DNA of 64,000 nucleotides from Bdellovibrionia bacterium (GCA_030424715.1 JAUHWH010000002.1:1-64000); one strand, 5' to 3'; counted from the first letter of the stretch, positions 1 through 9,914 are shown. Notes: generated by a model from the sequence alone, not told the origin. Numbers and translations: made by a program.

Positions 1-268
1 ATTCTTCTTTATCACAGAGCTTTTCCATAGGGCCGTAGATTTAGCAGCTCACCGGGTCAATTGCAACGCTCAGAGGCGCTTTAAACCCTTGGTTTTTCCT
101 ATCATTTAACAGCCAGAACGATCACGACGGCTCTGCTTGTCTCTTCTTTGAGCACTTAGAACTTCTCCTCTGCCCGGGTGATACCAGGGCGCCCTACGCC
201 ACTTGCCCTTGGTCTAGTTTCGTGGCAGTTCAAAGCCTGAACCCTTCAACTTTTGTAGACTCAATCCC
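1..268. other. Leading intergenic region, no gene assigned
   Basis: I see no convincing open reading frame here. The stretch contains several short GC-rich complementary segments (for example around positions 170-205) and could be part of a structured RNA gene or the end of one truncated by the window edge. I looked for hallmarks of tmRNA, RNase P RNA and SRP RNA on both strands and found none. No clear promoter or ribosome binding site for the following gene stands out. Confidence 0.3.
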
Positions 269-1999
269 ATGGAATTAACCCGAAAAATTAGTCACTTAAA
301 CCGGAAAATAAAGCTGAACCAACAGCTCCTCAGCTCTCTCCAACAAAAGCGTTTGATGTTCGGGCTCGTCACTTTTTTGTTATTAGTGGCGTCGCAAATC
401 GCGAAGGGTTTCTTTTTAGAACTGGGGGCGGTGTTATTATTTTTACCAGGCTTTGTGGTGTTTTTAATCAAGTCTCGACGAGTGGCTTCGTTTATCGTCG
501 ACCTCAAGGCCTTAAAAGATCTCTACCAACATCACCAGGATTTTCGGAGCGGGCGACTTTTTAAAGAGATACCACCTGAGAAAATGGTCAACCCTGACCT
601 AGCTCGGGATTTGGATCTGGGATTGTTTTTTGGCAATTTAGATCATAGTTTTTCGAGACAAGGCGAAACAAAACTCAACCAATGGATCTGCCAAATGTTC
701 GAGGTCGACAGTCGAGACAATCGACTCTCGCAAATCAAGGAGCTGATTCGATTCCCGCGCTTGATCCGTAAAATTCAAGTTCAGCCCACCGCAGAGAAAA
801 TCGACTTCGCTCGAGTGGAAGCAGAAGTCCGGCGTTCGTTCTTTGAAGAGCCCATGCCCTGGAAATGGCTACTCCCCATCGCATGGGTGTGCCTGGTGGC
901 AGGTCTCTTTCTCGGTGCACCATCGATATTTTGGAAGGCCAGTCTTCTGGTCTACATAGCGACCAGTCTTTACTTTATGGGACGAACTCAACATATATTC
1001 TCTCGGTTGCAAGATCTGCACACCGACTTCTCCCAGCTTTCTAGTCGGATTCACACTCTTGAGACCCTTGCCAACAGACTCACATTTTGCCCGAGTCTAA
1101 AAAAACAGCAAGCCAGTACCGATGTCAAAAAACTCAATCGCCTGATCTCTTTGATGAGTATCAAAACCAACCCCATTTTGTTTTACATTCTTAATATTAT
1201 TATTCCCTGGGATTTTATGATTGCAGAACTCAGTGAAAAAGCCCGTGGGCAGTTTTACAGCCATTTTAAACATTGGAGCTTGGAGATTGTTCGACTTGAG
1301 GCCTTAAGCTGCTTAGCCAACTTGAAGATCTACCACCCCACCACTTGGCCTGAAGCTGGCACCAACGAGTTTGTCTTCGTCAAAGGACTATCTCACCCCC
1401 TGCTCGACCAAAACAAGGTGGTGACCAATGATTTTTCGCCGGACAGCAGTGAAATCATTATTATCACTGGGTCGAACATGAGTGGTAAGTCAACTTTTCT
1501 GCGCGCCTTGGGTCTCAACTTTTGCTTGGCCAATATTGGTGCCCCGGTTTTTGCCAAAAGTTTCTGTTTCAAACCAACTTCCATCGTAACCTGCATTCGC
1601 GTCAGCGATTCTTTGCGGGATGGACAAAGCTATTTTTACGCCGAAGTTCAACGACTCAAGACCATTCTTGAAAAGGCTCGGTCTAAAGAGATTTTGTTTT
1701 TAATCGACGAGCCTCTTCGGGGAACCAATAACAAAGAACGACTCATCGGCAATCAGAGCTATTTGCAAAAAATTCTACAAGCCAAGGCCCACGGGTTTAT
1801 CTCGACCCATGATCTTGAGCTGACTCAACTCGGCGACAACAATCCCGCAATTGCTAATTTCCATTTCAGCGAACAGTGGGAGGACGAAAACCTTCTTTTC
1901 GACTACAAGATCAAACAAGGGCCTTCTCGAAGCACCAACGCCCTAAAAATCCTAGCCCGCGAAGGGCTTTATTCCAAAAGTGGTGAAGCTTCGACTTAG
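269..1999 (+). CDS. Membrane-anchored MutS-family ATPase
   Basis: The 576-residue protein ends in a MutS-type ATPase domain: Walker A GSNMSGKS at about 401-408, Walker B LFLIDEP at about 476-482 followed by LRGTNN, and an H-loop STHD at about 512-515. It lacks the mismatch-recognition domain of MutS and has hydrophobic segments at about 31-67 and 200-237, so it is probably an inner-membrane protein, like the MutS-related proteins known from Bacteroidetes and other groups. Such proteins have no settled function and are not established in mismatch repair. The gene converges on lysA, and the two stop regions overlap by 4 bp. No strong ribosome binding site precedes the ATG, so the start is tentative. 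Confidence 0.8.
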   Translation: MELTRKISHLNRKIKLNQQLLSSLQQKRLMFGLVTFLLLVASQIAKGFFLELGAVLLFLPGFVVFLIKSRRVASFIVDLKALKDLYQHHQDFRSGRLFKEIPPEKMVNPDLARDLDLGLFFGNLDHSFSRQGETKLNQWICQMFEVDSRDNRLSQIKELIRFPRLIRKIQVQPTAEKIDFARVEAEVRRSFFEEPMPWKWLLPIAWVCLVAGLFLGAPSIFWKASLLVYIATSLYFMGRTQHIFSRLQDLHTDFSQLSSRIHTLETLANRLTFCPSLKKQQASTDVKKLNRLISLMSIKTNPILFYILNIIIPWDFMIAELSEKARGQFYSHFKHWSLEIVRLEALSCLANLKIYHPTTWPEAGTNEFVFVKGLSHPLLDQNKVVTNDFSPDSSEIIIITGSNMSGKSTFLRALGLNFCLANIGAPVFAKSFCFKPTSIVTCIRVSDSLRDGQSYFYAEVQRLKTILEKARSKEILFLIDEPLRGTNNKERLIGNQSYLQKILQAKAHGFISTHDLELTQLGDNNPAIANFHFSEQWEDENLLFDYKIKQGPSRSTNALKILAREGLYSKSGEAST

Positions 2000-3195
2000 T
2001 CGAGAATAATCTCTTGGGGAAGCGCGTGATGGTTGTAATTGTTAGCCATTGAGAAACCGTAGGCACCGGCATCACAGATCGCCAAAAAATCACCTTGTTT
2101 GAGTTCCTGCATCGGACGATTCTTGCCTAAGAAATCTGTCGACTCGCAAATCGGACCGACCAAGTCGTAAATCTTTTGGGGGGCTGCCTCCGACTTCAAA
2201 AGTGGTAGAATGCGGTGGTTGGCTTGGTAGAGAGCCGGACGCATTAAGTGGTGCATGCCTGTGTTCACAATGGCAAAAGTCTTATAAGGCGTTCGTTTGA
2301 TATACTCCACCTGACACAGAAGAACCCCGGCTCGCCCCACCAAGACACGACCGGGCTCGATCATCACTTCGCCGTCGTAATCTTTCAAAGACTTTTCAAC
2401 CATCGCGCCGTAGTCTTTGATAAGAGAAAAATCTTTTTCATAGTCTAAAGAGTCGTAATGAATTCCAACACCACCACCAATATCGAGACTCTCCGTTGGA
2501 AAGCCCAAAACTTCTAACTCGTGATCAATAGACCTTAGTTTGTGAATGGCTTCTTCCATGGCGTCGAGATCGAGTAACTGAGAGCCAATGTGCATGGTCA
2601 AACCGCGCAACTTCAGACTCTCTGGAAACTCTTTTAGAATTCTGACTAGCTCTGGGATAAAACTGCGATCCATACCAAACTTGTTTTCGCTCATGCCGGT
2701 GGTAATGTAGGGGTGGGTCACAGGGTTGACTTCCGGATTCATCCGTAAGGCCACTAGCATGGACTGACCCTTGGCTTTCGCCAATTCACCAATACGGCGT
2801 AACTCCTGGGGAGACTCGACATTGATCTGCTTAATACCGGCATCAATGGCGGCGTTGATCTCTTGCACTGACTTAGCCACTCCAGAGAAAATCACGTCTT
2901 TTGCAATAAAGCCGTTTTTTAAAGCTAAGGTCATTTCGCCGGCAGAGACAACGTCAACACAGGAGCCCATTGACTTAAAATGCTGCAACACCTGGGGATT
3001 ACCATTGGCTTTTAAAGCGTAATGGACTTTTAAATTTTGTAAACCACCGAGGGCTTCACAAAGCTTTTCATAGCGAGACCGAATATCATTGAGATCGTAG
3101 ACATAGCAAGGATGCCCCTCATTGCCCTCCATGATCTCTTGCAGATCACCAGAAGCTCCAAGAAACAACCGGCCCTCTTGGTAACTCAGGCTCAT
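1996..3195 (-). CDS. lysA: Diaminopimelate decarboxylase
   Basis: This PLP-dependent fold-III enzyme decarboxylates meso-diaminopimelate to L-lysine, the last step of lysine synthesis. The 399 residues match the family length. Visible motifs are the PLP-lysine segment HYALKANGNP near residue 60, the phosphate-binding glycine-rich GGGVGIHYDS near 240, and the CESTDFLG segment near 350 that supplies an active-site cysteine and glutamate. Its ATG overlaps the stop codon of the upstream aspartate kinase gene by 4 bp (ATGA), so the two are translationally coupled and make the start secure. Confidence 0.95.
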   Translation of the reverse strand: MSLSYQEGRLFLGASGDLQEIMEGNEGHPCYVYDLNDIRSRYEKLCEALGGLQNLKVHYALKANGNPQVLQHFKSMGSCVDVVSAGEMTLALKNGFIAKDVIFSGVAKSVQEINAAIDAGIKQINVESPQELRRIGELAKAKGQSMLVALRMNPEVNPVTHPYITTGMSENKFGMDRSFIPELVRILKEFPESLKLRGLTMHIGSQLLDLDAMEEAIHKLRSIDHELEVLGFPTESLDIGGGVGIHYDSLDYEKDFSLIKDYGAMVEKSLKDYDGEVMIEPGRVLVGRAGVLLCQVEYIKRTPYKTFAIVNTGMHHLMRPALYQANHRILPLLKSEAAPQKIYDLVGPICESTDFLGKNRPMQELKQGDFLAICDAGAYGFSMANNYNHHALPQEIILD

Positions 3196-4406
3196 GAATG
3201 AAGCCCTTCAAGTTTAAACTCGGCATGTAAAACATTGGCCGCTTTCTCCAGATTGGCTTTTTCAATGACCGCAGAAATTTTGATGTCTGATGTTGTTACA
3301 AGGCGGATGGGTGTGTCGGCTTTAGCCATGGCCGCAAAAAATCGCGCGGCCACTCCAAATTGATTTTGCATACCCACACCAACCACTGAGACTTTGGCCA
3401 TATCATTGATGAGTTCAATATTGGTCGCTGCTCCCACTGTACTTTTAATAATAGCCTGGGCTTGCTCGGTGTCATCGGAGTGAACCGAGAACGCTAAGCG
3501 TTGACCTTCGGGGTTTTGACTCTGGGTGATAATATCGACAACCACCCCTTGCTCTGCCAATTGCGAAAACAGGCTCGCCAAGAACTCGGAGGTGTCTGGT
3601 GTCGGGTACAGTTTAAAGACCGATGTGTTGGGATCGTGGGTGACCGCCGTGACGACTGGTTTTTCCATGTTGTCTCCTAGGGGAACCACCCAGGTTCCCT
3701 CTTTTTTCTCAAAAGTGGATCGTAAGTGAATTTTTACATTAAACTTTGAAGCCAGCTCCACTGAACGGGCGTGAAGGACTTTAGAGCCCAGCGAAGCCAT
3801 TTCCATCATCTCGTCAAAGTACACATATTTCAGAGGCTGGGCATTGGGGACCAAGCGAGGGTCCGCAGTGAAAATCGCCGGAACATCCGTGTAGATCTCA
3901 CAAACTTCGTTACCCAAAGCCGCCGCTATCGCCACCGCCGTGGTGTCAGAGCCGCCGCGGCCCAGGGTCGTAATATTCTCTTGCGGATCAATCCCTTGAA
4001 AACCGGCCACAACGGGCACGATGCCTTCATTGACCAGGTCTTGCATTTGGGTGGTGCGGATGGACTGAATGGTGGCCTTGCTAGGTAAAGAGTCAGTCAT
4101 TATACCGAGCTGAAAGGCCAACAGGGGGCGAGCTTTCACACCCCGCTTGTGGAGAGCCATTGCTAGCAACGATATCGAGACTTGTTCGCCAGAGGCCAAC
4201 AGCATGTCGTAGGCCGGCGAGCGATCGTGAGGAGCCACTTGGTGAGCCAAGGAGATCAAGCGATTTGTCTCTCCAGACATGGCAGAGGCCACCAGAATGG
4301 GACTTTCACCTTTGGTTTGAATATCTTCTCGAACACGGTCGGCCACAGCCTCGATGCGCTCAAGTGAGCCCAGAGAGGTTCCACCAAATTTCTTCACAAC
4401 AATCAT
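3192..4406 (-). CDS. lysC: Aspartate kinase
   Basis: Aspartokinase phosphorylates L-aspartate, the first step to lysine, threonine, methionine and diaminopimelate. The N-terminal VVKKFGGTSLG is the ATP-binding amino-acid-kinase signature, followed by ASGEQVS near 80 and the LGRGGSDTTA catalytic segment near 150. The C-terminal 140 residues form two ACT domains, the expected lysine/threonine feedback site. Two in-frame starts are possible (4418 and 4406); I chose 4406 because it places the KFGGTS motif at the usual distance from the N terminus. Neither has a strong ribosome binding site. It forms a lysC-lysA operon, so this organism makes lysine and diaminopimelate from one transcript. Confidence 0.93.
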   Translation of the reverse strand: MIVVKKFGGTSLGSLERIEAVADRVREDIQTKGESPILVASAMSGETNRLISLAHQVAPHDRSPAYDMLLASGEQVSISLLAMALHKRGVKARPLLAFQLGIMTDSLPSKATIQSIRTTQMQDLVNEGIVPVVAGFQGIDPQENITTLGRGGSDTTAVAIAAALGNEVCEIYTDVPAIFTADPRLVPNAQPLKYVYFDEMMEMASLGSKVLHARSVELASKFNVKIHLRSTFEKKEGTWVVPLGDNMEKPVVTAVTHDPNTSVFKLYPTPDTSEFLASLFSQLAEQGVVVDIITQSQNPEGQRLAFSVHSDDTEQAQAIIKSTVGAATNIELINDMAKVSVVGVGMQNQFGVAARFFAAMAKADTPIRLVTTSDIKISAVIEKANLEKAANVLHAEFKLEGLHS

Positions 4407-4539
4407 GACTAGGGACATTAGCCACTGGAAAACAAAATGTCTAGCAGTTGAACTTTGCTCAGGTGTTTTTTATAGTCATCGGACTCTCCCCCACCCTGAG
4501 GATTCCTGGTGGGGCCCCTACACGGATTGGAGTTCGATC

Positions 4540-7158
4540 ATGCGAACCTTGCTATTACCTTTTTTCATCCTCCTGCTCAGTCATTGCAACTCTTCAGCAC
4601 CAGAGTCCCAGAGTGACTTGGCTCATCTGAAAGAGAACCCCACCATTTTACAACCCAATGACTTCGCTATGAACTCGAAGTCCGTGCTCATCAAAGATGC
4701 AAAGATCATGACCGCCACCAATCTCGTCTACGAAAAAGCGAACATGCTGATGGTGAATGGGAAGATTCAAAACATATCAGAACAAGATATCCCCGTGCCT
4801 GAAGGCACCACCACCATCGATGCCCAGGGCATGGTCGCCACCCCAGGAGTGATTGATGTTCACTCCCACATGGGGGTCTACCCCTCTCCGGGGGTTGATG
4901 CTCATAGTGACGGTAACGAGATGGGCGCGCCAGTCACCGCACAGGTTTGGGCCGAGCATGGGTTTTGGCCGCAAGACCCTGACCTGTGGCGTGCACTTGC
5001 AGGAGGAGTGACAACCATTCAAGTTTTACCGGGCTCTGCCAACTTGGTGGGTGGACGCTCCTTTGTCGCCAAGTTGATCCCAAAACTCAGTGCTCGAGAG
5101 ATGCGCTTTCCTGGAGCCCTGCAAGGCTTAAAGATGGCTTGCGGAGAAAACCCAAAGCGAGTTCACAAAGACCGCGGCGTCTACACTCGAATGGGCAACG
5201 TAGCGGGCTACCGCAAAGCTTACCAAGAAGCTCTGGAGTACGGCAGAGAGTGGCAAAAGTATGAAAAAGATAAAAAACAAAATAAGATCCCAAAGCGTAA
5301 CTTTATTTCTGAAACCTTGCTGAAGGTGCTAAAAGGCGAAATCCTCGTCCATTTTCATTGCTATCGGGCCGATGACATCAGCGCAATCCTCGATGTGGCC
5401 AAAGAGTTTGGCTTTAAAATTCGAACCATCCACCATGGGCTAGAGTCTTACAAGGTCGCGGAGCGCCTTAAAAAAGAAGACGTGGCCACCGCTACCTGGG
5501 CGGACTGGTGGGGCTTTAAGGCCGAAGCCTACGACGGTATCCCCTACAATGCAGCCCTTTTGCAAGAGGTCGGAGCACGAGCCATCATTCACTCTGACTC
5601 AGCCATCGATGTGCGCTTTCTCAACGTTGAAGCCGGCAAAGCGCTGGCCTCAGCAAAAAAATTAGGCCTCAACTTCAGCGAAGACCAAGCTCTGGCTTGG
5701 ATCACCAAAAATGCAGCGTGGGCGCTTGGGCTCGATGACAAAATTGGAACTCTTGAAGTCGGCAAGATGGCCGATGTTGTGTTGTGGGATGGCAACCCCC
5801 TTTCGGTCTACGCCAAAGCTCAATACGTTTTTATTAATGGAGAAAAAGTTTTTGACCGTCCTGATAAAAAACGCATGGTCAGCGATTTTGAAGTGGGCCT
5901 CACTGACATGGCTTTTTTTGACGGCCGAGAGTTTGCCAAGCCCACCGTTCCTCAAAAAATCAATTGGACTTCACAAGCATTGGAGTTTCCAAAACCCGTG
6001 AGTGACTCCTTTGTGGTTAAAGATGTTCGCGCTTTTGTAAAAGGATTGTGGCAAGACAATGTCGCCGTGGTTGTTCGAGACGGTGTGATTACGGATGTTA
6101 CAGACAAATCCCCACCACAGAGTTTACCTGTCATCGACGGCAAAGGGCAGCTTTTGACCCCTGGCCTTATTGAATCTGAATCCATGCTCGGTCTTTTTGA
6201 CATCTCCCTCGATTCGCGAGCGCAGGATTTGCGGAACTCATCGAACACACCAACACCCGATTATAAAGCCGTGGATTCCCTCAACCTTCGTAACACGCGA
6301 ATCGCCAACAAAAGACAAGAGGGCATTCTTACCTCTCTGTCTCGAGTGTTTGGGGACTATGCCGGAAGCATCGGTGTGGCGTTTGATCTACAAGAAGATG
6401 GCGTTATCAACGAAGCTGTTGCTTTGTACGGCCGAGCAACGAAAGGCGGCCGGGACTCAAAAAGTCGAAGTGCGACTTGGTCTGAGATTCGACAGTTTAT
6501 CGACGATGCCAAACTCTACAAGAAAAACCCAGGGCTCTTTGAACGCGGCCAAGCGCGAGACACCATGGTGCGATCGCGCCACCTCAGAGCCATGCAACCG
6601 GTTTTAGAGGGTAAGGTGCCATGGGTGTTGCGTGCTCACAGAGCCGATGACATCTCAAAAGTCATCGACTTAAAAGCCAAGACGCCCAGCCTCGACCTTG
6701 TGATCTCAGGGGGCACCGAAGCCTGGCTGGTCAGTGATTTACTAATGAAGCATGACATCCCCGTGATGCTTGCCCCCAGCTCTCAAACCCCAGAGTCCTT
6801 TGATAAAACGCGAGCGCGCTTTGACCAAGCAGCCTACCTACACAGTGAGGGTGTAAAAATCATTATCACCGACGGTAATGACAATGGTGCCGGTCGCACC
6901 CGGCAAGAGGCCGGACTGGCCGTGAAATACGGACTGCCCCCCGAAGCGGCCCTATCGGCCATCACGGAGACCCCTGCTGAAGTTTTTAAGTTGAATCGTG
7001 GTGTTCTGAAACGAGGAGCTCCAGCCAACCTGGTGCTTTGGAATGGTGACCCTCTGGAGCCCACAAGCTGGGCCACCCGTCTCTGGATTCAGGGCCAAGA
7101 AAAATCACTGTTCAACCGCCACCGGGCTTTGGCAGATAAGTATTTGAAAAAGCAGTAG
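4540..7158 (+). CDS. Lipoprotein with tandem amidohydrolase modules
   Basis: The protein of about 872 residues starts with a lipoprotein signal (MRTLLLPFFILLLSHC). The ATG at 4540 is preceded by GGAG seven bases upstream, so the longer upstream extension is not used. The first module has the metal-dependent amidohydrolase signature: DVHSHMG, then HFHCYRADD, HHGLE and HSDSAID, which supply the His and Asp metal ligands. The second module starts again with the LLTPGLIESES segment, where the HxH pair is replaced by ESES, but keeps other family segments such as LRAHRADDI and ITDGNDN. It is therefore probably catalytically dead or altered. The substrate is unknown; imidazolonepropionase- or dipeptidase-like hydrolysis in the periplasm is plausible. 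Confidence 0.85.
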   Translation: MRTLLLPFFILLLSHCNSSAPESQSDLAHLKENPTILQPNDFAMNSKSVLIKDAKIMTATNLVYEKANMLMVNGKIQNISEQDIPVPEGTTTIDAQGMVATPGVIDVHSHMGVYPSPGVDAHSDGNEMGAPVTAQVWAEHGFWPQDPDLWRALAGGVTTIQVLPGSANLVGGRSFVAKLIPKLSAREMRFPGALQGLKMACGENPKRVHKDRGVYTRMGNVAGYRKAYQEALEYGREWQKYEKDKKQNKIPKRNFISETLLKVLKGEILVHFHCYRADDISAILDVAKEFGFKIRTIHHGLESYKVAERLKKEDVATATWADWWGFKAEAYDGIPYNAALLQEVGARAIIHSDSAIDVRFLNVEAGKALASAKKLGLNFSEDQALAWITKNAAWALGLDDKIGTLEVGKMADVVLWDGNPLSVYAKAQYVFINGEKVFDRPDKKRMVSDFEVGLTDMAFFDGREFAKPTVPQKINWTSQALEFPKPVSDSFVVKDVRAFVKGLWQDNVAVVVRDGVITDVTDKSPPQSLPVIDGKGQLLTPGLIESESMLGLFDISLDSRAQDLRNSSNTPTPDYKAVDSLNLRNTRIANKRQEGILTSLSRVFGDYAGSIGVAFDLQEDGVINEAVALYGRATKGGRDSKSRSATWSEIRQFIDDAKLYKKNPGLFERGQARDTMVRSRHLRAMQPVLEGKVPWVLRAHRADDISKVIDLKAKTPSLDLVISGGTEAWLVSDLLMKHDIPVMLAPSSQTPESFDKTRARFDQAAYLHSEGVKIIITDGNDNGAGRTRQEAGLAVKYGLPPEAALSAITETPAEVFKLNRGVLKRGAPANLVLWNGDPLEPTSWATRLWIQGQEKSLFNRHRALADKYLKKQ

Positions 7159-7277
7159 ATTACAGCTGTATAACAAGGCACGGCGAAACTGAGTTTTATA
7201 GAAGCGCCGTTGACATCGCAGTAGTGGTGCTCTAGTTTGCACTTCTTCAGACATCACGTGAGTGATATTTTCCCTGT

Positions 7278-7359
<82 letters not shown>

Positions 7360-7640
7360 CGGTAACTAGATTTAGAGACTTTTTAAACCCCAATAACCCT
7401 AAACACTTAAAAACAGGTCAGAGACCTTGTAATCTCTTGCTTAATATTTCACGAAATGTCCCGATATTTCGTTGTTTTGCTTCCAAAATACTTCCACTTA
7501 TCTTCCAGCCAGAAGGCCCTATTTTCAAGCCTTTCAGGCCACCCCCAATTGAATTATAGAACTGTAGGAGCTTTTGCTCCCCCGCATATACCCTATCCCT
7601 AAAACCCCAAATACCATTTTTTAAACAAGGAGGAATCCCT

Positions 7641-7817
7641 ATGATTTTATCCAAAAAGATACTTGTATACTTGCTCTTCGGCGCTGGAATGTTCCACGCT
7701 GCCACCAATTTACCCGCCTATATTAATCTCGTAAGAAAGGCCCAATTCCAATTGATTCAAGATTCTAAAGCGACAACATGGGGTAAGCCCTGGACTCCCT
7801 CTAAGGCTAAAAAGTAA
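7641..7817 (+). CDS. Small secreted peptide, 58 residues
   Basis: A short ORF begins at ATG 7641 behind a perfect Shine-Dalgarno (AAGGAGG, 8 bases upstream). It encodes a Lys-Lys N terminus, a hydrophobic core (ILVYLLFGAGMFHA) that could be a signal peptide or membrane anchor, and a basic C-terminal tail ending in WTPSKAKK. I do not recognise it. It is the only plus-strand gene in the ICE left end and points towards the end of the minus-strand copper operon. The remaining 280 bases between attL and this ORF show no other gene. Confidence 0.55.
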   Translation: MILSKKILVYLLFGAGMFHAATNLPAYINLVRKAQFQLIQDSKATTWGKPWTPSKAKK

Positions 7818-7849
7818 TGACCAGGGCTGTATCCAACACTATGGAACTA

Positions 7850-8584
7850 TTAGTTTAAAAGCATCCAAATCCCCATGAACATCATCATAAGATTTTCAGT
7901 CAGAGATATAAATCCCAAAGGAACGTTACTATCCCCTCCAACACAGGCACACTTTAACTCGCGTTTGTCGATATAGACGGCTTTAATTACTGATATCGCA
8001 CCAACCGTCCCGATAAAAATTGCTGCTGGACATACAATTAGAAGCCCCACTTTTGCAATCATACCAACACCAGCAATTGCCTCTACAAAAGGATAAATAT
8101 AAGAATAGCGAACAACCCTCATACCAAGTAAATCATAGGTAATAAACTGATTACTAAAGGATTCTAGGTCTCTTAATTTTTGAATCGCAAGTACACTCAT
8201 ACTAATAGCCACGAAATACCTTAAAGTCTCCCAAGGCTGTATCTCAGAAAAAATGAGCCAGCTAAAAGCCACAGCAAGCCCAAAAGTTACAGAGAAGATT
8301 GCTATTATAGGAGCGTAACTCTTCTCATTTGAACCCTGGGGATTTTCTTTTCCAAAATACTCTAAGAGATCATCATAGCCACCAACCCTTTTGCCATCGA
8401 TAAAGGTTTGCGGAGTTGTTTTCACGTTATGTTTAGCTTTAAATTGGTCAGTCTCTTCTCTAGATTTTAATTTGTGATCTTCGACTGAGTACCCTTGTCT
8501 TTTCAAAAGATCCAAAGACTTTAGCCCATAAGGGCAAATATGCTCATCGGTAACCATTCTGTACAATTGCGCGTTCTTACTCAT
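7850..8584 (-). CDS. Glutaredoxin-MauE/DoxX-like membrane fusion protein
   Basis: The first 80 residues are a glutaredoxin fold with a monothiol-type active site CPYG, the cis-proline segment TPQTFI and the GGYDDL motif. From about residue 93 there are four or five membrane helices resembling MauE/DoxX-type thiol-redox proteins, including a cytosolic or periplasmic ELKCACVGG cysteine pair. It probably transfers reducing or oxidising equivalents across the membrane. It is the last gene of the copper operon and its start overlaps the permease stop by 4 bp. A near-identical paralogue lies just outside the ICE at 46023-46757 and differs at about 18 of 244 residues. Confidence 0.8.
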   Translation of the reverse strand: MSKNAQLYRMVTDEHICPYGLKSLDLLKRQGYSVEDHKLKSREETDQFKAKHNVKTTPQTFIDGKRVGGYDDLLEYFGKENPQGSNEKSYAPIIAIFSVTFGLAVAFSWLIFSEIQPWETLRYFVAISMSVLAIQKLRDLESFSNQFITYDLLGMRVVRYSYIYPFVEAIAGVGMIAKVGLLIVCPAAIFIGTVGAISVIKAVYIDKRELKCACVGGDSNVPLGFISLTENLMMMFMGIWMLLN

Positions 8585-9897
8585 AATTTTTCCTTTTGTT
8601 TCTCAGGGTTAGTATAGGTTAAAAAGAGCTTTTCACCCGCGAAGATGATAATAAAGCCAATAATAGAGGCCCAAATAACTTTCATATCACTTTGTATTTT
8701 TACCCAAATTAGAGCGCTAAGAGCTAGCAAATCTAAAATAATAGCCGTGATTAGTATGGAAGGCGAAGCATTTACGTCTTTCCTAAGATGTTTTAGAACC
8801 CCCCAGTGAATAACTATGTCCATAACGATATAGAAAATGGCACCTAGAGAGGCAATGCTTGAAAGGTCAAATAGAACAGTGAGGATCATCGCCAATACAA
8901 TCGTATACACAAGTGTGTGCTTCTGAATATCCCCAGGCATTCCAAAGTGGCTATGGGGAACAATCCCCATATTAGTGAGCATCGCAAGCATCCTCGACAC
9001 CGCAAATGCTGAAGCAATGACACCAGAAACAGTGGCGGCAATAGCAAAGGCTACCGTAATCCAAACACCCCAATCGCCAAATGCAGGCCGAGCCGCTTCT
9101 GCGAGCACGAAATTTTTGGCTTTGACAATCTCACCAATTGATAAATTTCCTGCAACAGCAAAACAGGTAAGTAGGTAGACAACCAAACAAATCCCCAAAG
9201 AAATAACAATAGCTCTTCCAACATTTTTTTCTGCATCCTTTAGGTCCCCACCGCTATTTGTAATAGTGGTAAATCCTTTGAAGGCTAAAATCCCAAGTGC
9301 AATGGCGCCCATAAAACTAAGAGGTCCAGTATCTTGTGGTGAAACAGACAATCCGTCAAAACTTAAACCAGAAACCCAAAGTCCACCAATTGCTAAAAGC
9401 CCAAGTCCACCAACTTTTACAAATGCCATTACATAGGAAAATTTTTGAATAAATTTGTTGCTCATCAAATTTACGAAAAACGCGAATACCAGTAGTCCGA
9501 CACCCAAAGCCGGAACTAATAACGTCTTCTTACCAGGAATATCAATTGCCTGCAAAGTATAGGTGGCAAATGTACGTGCCACCAAACTTTCGTTGATTAC
9601 CATTGAAAAATACATCAATAGCGCTGAAGCACCAGTTATAGTGTTTGGACCGTAGGCTTTTTTTAGAATCATTGCGATTCCACCAGAAGAGGGATATTTA
9701 TTGCAAACTTTAATATAGCTGTAAGAGCTAAATGCAGCCACAATACCTGCTAACAGAAAAGCCAAAGGGAACCAAGTTCCCGCAAGCTCTGCTACCTGCC
9801 CTGTTAAAGCAAAAATCCCGGCTCCGATCATAACCCCGGTACCCATTGCAACGGCGCCGCCTAGAGTAAGGGCATCTTTTTTACTATTTGAACTCAT
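8581..9897 (-). CDS. APC-family amino acid/polyamine permease
   Basis: The 438-residue protein has about 12 hydrophobic helices and the N-terminal APC signature GVMIGAGIFALTG at about 20-33, which forms the substrate backbone-binding break in helix 1. It lies in a copper-resistance operon, between the cytochrome b562-like gene and the glutaredoxin-MauE gene, with a 4-bp overlap to the latter. Its substrate cannot be read from the sequence. Uptake of an amino acid that chelates copper or feeds thiol synthesis would fit but is inference. Confidence 0.8.
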   Translation of the reverse strand: MSSNSKKDALTLGGAVAMGTGVMIGAGIFALTGQVAELAGTWFPLAFLLAGIVAAFSSYSYIKVCNKYPSSGGIAMILKKAYGPNTITGASALLMYFSMVINESLVARTFATYTLQAIDIPGKKTLLVPALGVGLLVFAFFVNLMSNKFIQKFSYVMAFVKVGGLGLLAIGGLWVSGLSFDGLSVSPQDTGPLSFMGAIALGILAFKGFTTITNSGGDLKDAEKNVGRAIVISLGICLVVYLLTCFAVAGNLSIGEIVKAKNFVLAEAARPAFGDWGVWITVAFAIAATVSGVIASAFAVSRMLAMLTNMGIVPHSHFGMPGDIQKHTLVYTIVLAMILTVLFDLSSIASLGAIFYIVMDIVIHWGVLKHLRKDVNASPSILITAIILDLLALSALIWVKIQSDMKVIWASIIGFIIIFAGEKLFLTYTNPEKQKEKL

Positions 9898-9914
9898 GTT
9901 TCTCCTCTATACGA

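Noticed and set aside
1-268. tmRNA, RNase P RNA or SRP RNA at the window start
   Set aside because: None of the conserved core sequences of these RNAs could be found on either strand.
4354-4539. Upstream extension of the amidohydrolase gene into lysC
   Set aside because: It would overlap lysC antisense and put a long non-signal sequence before a clear lipoprotein signal that has its own ribosome binding site.
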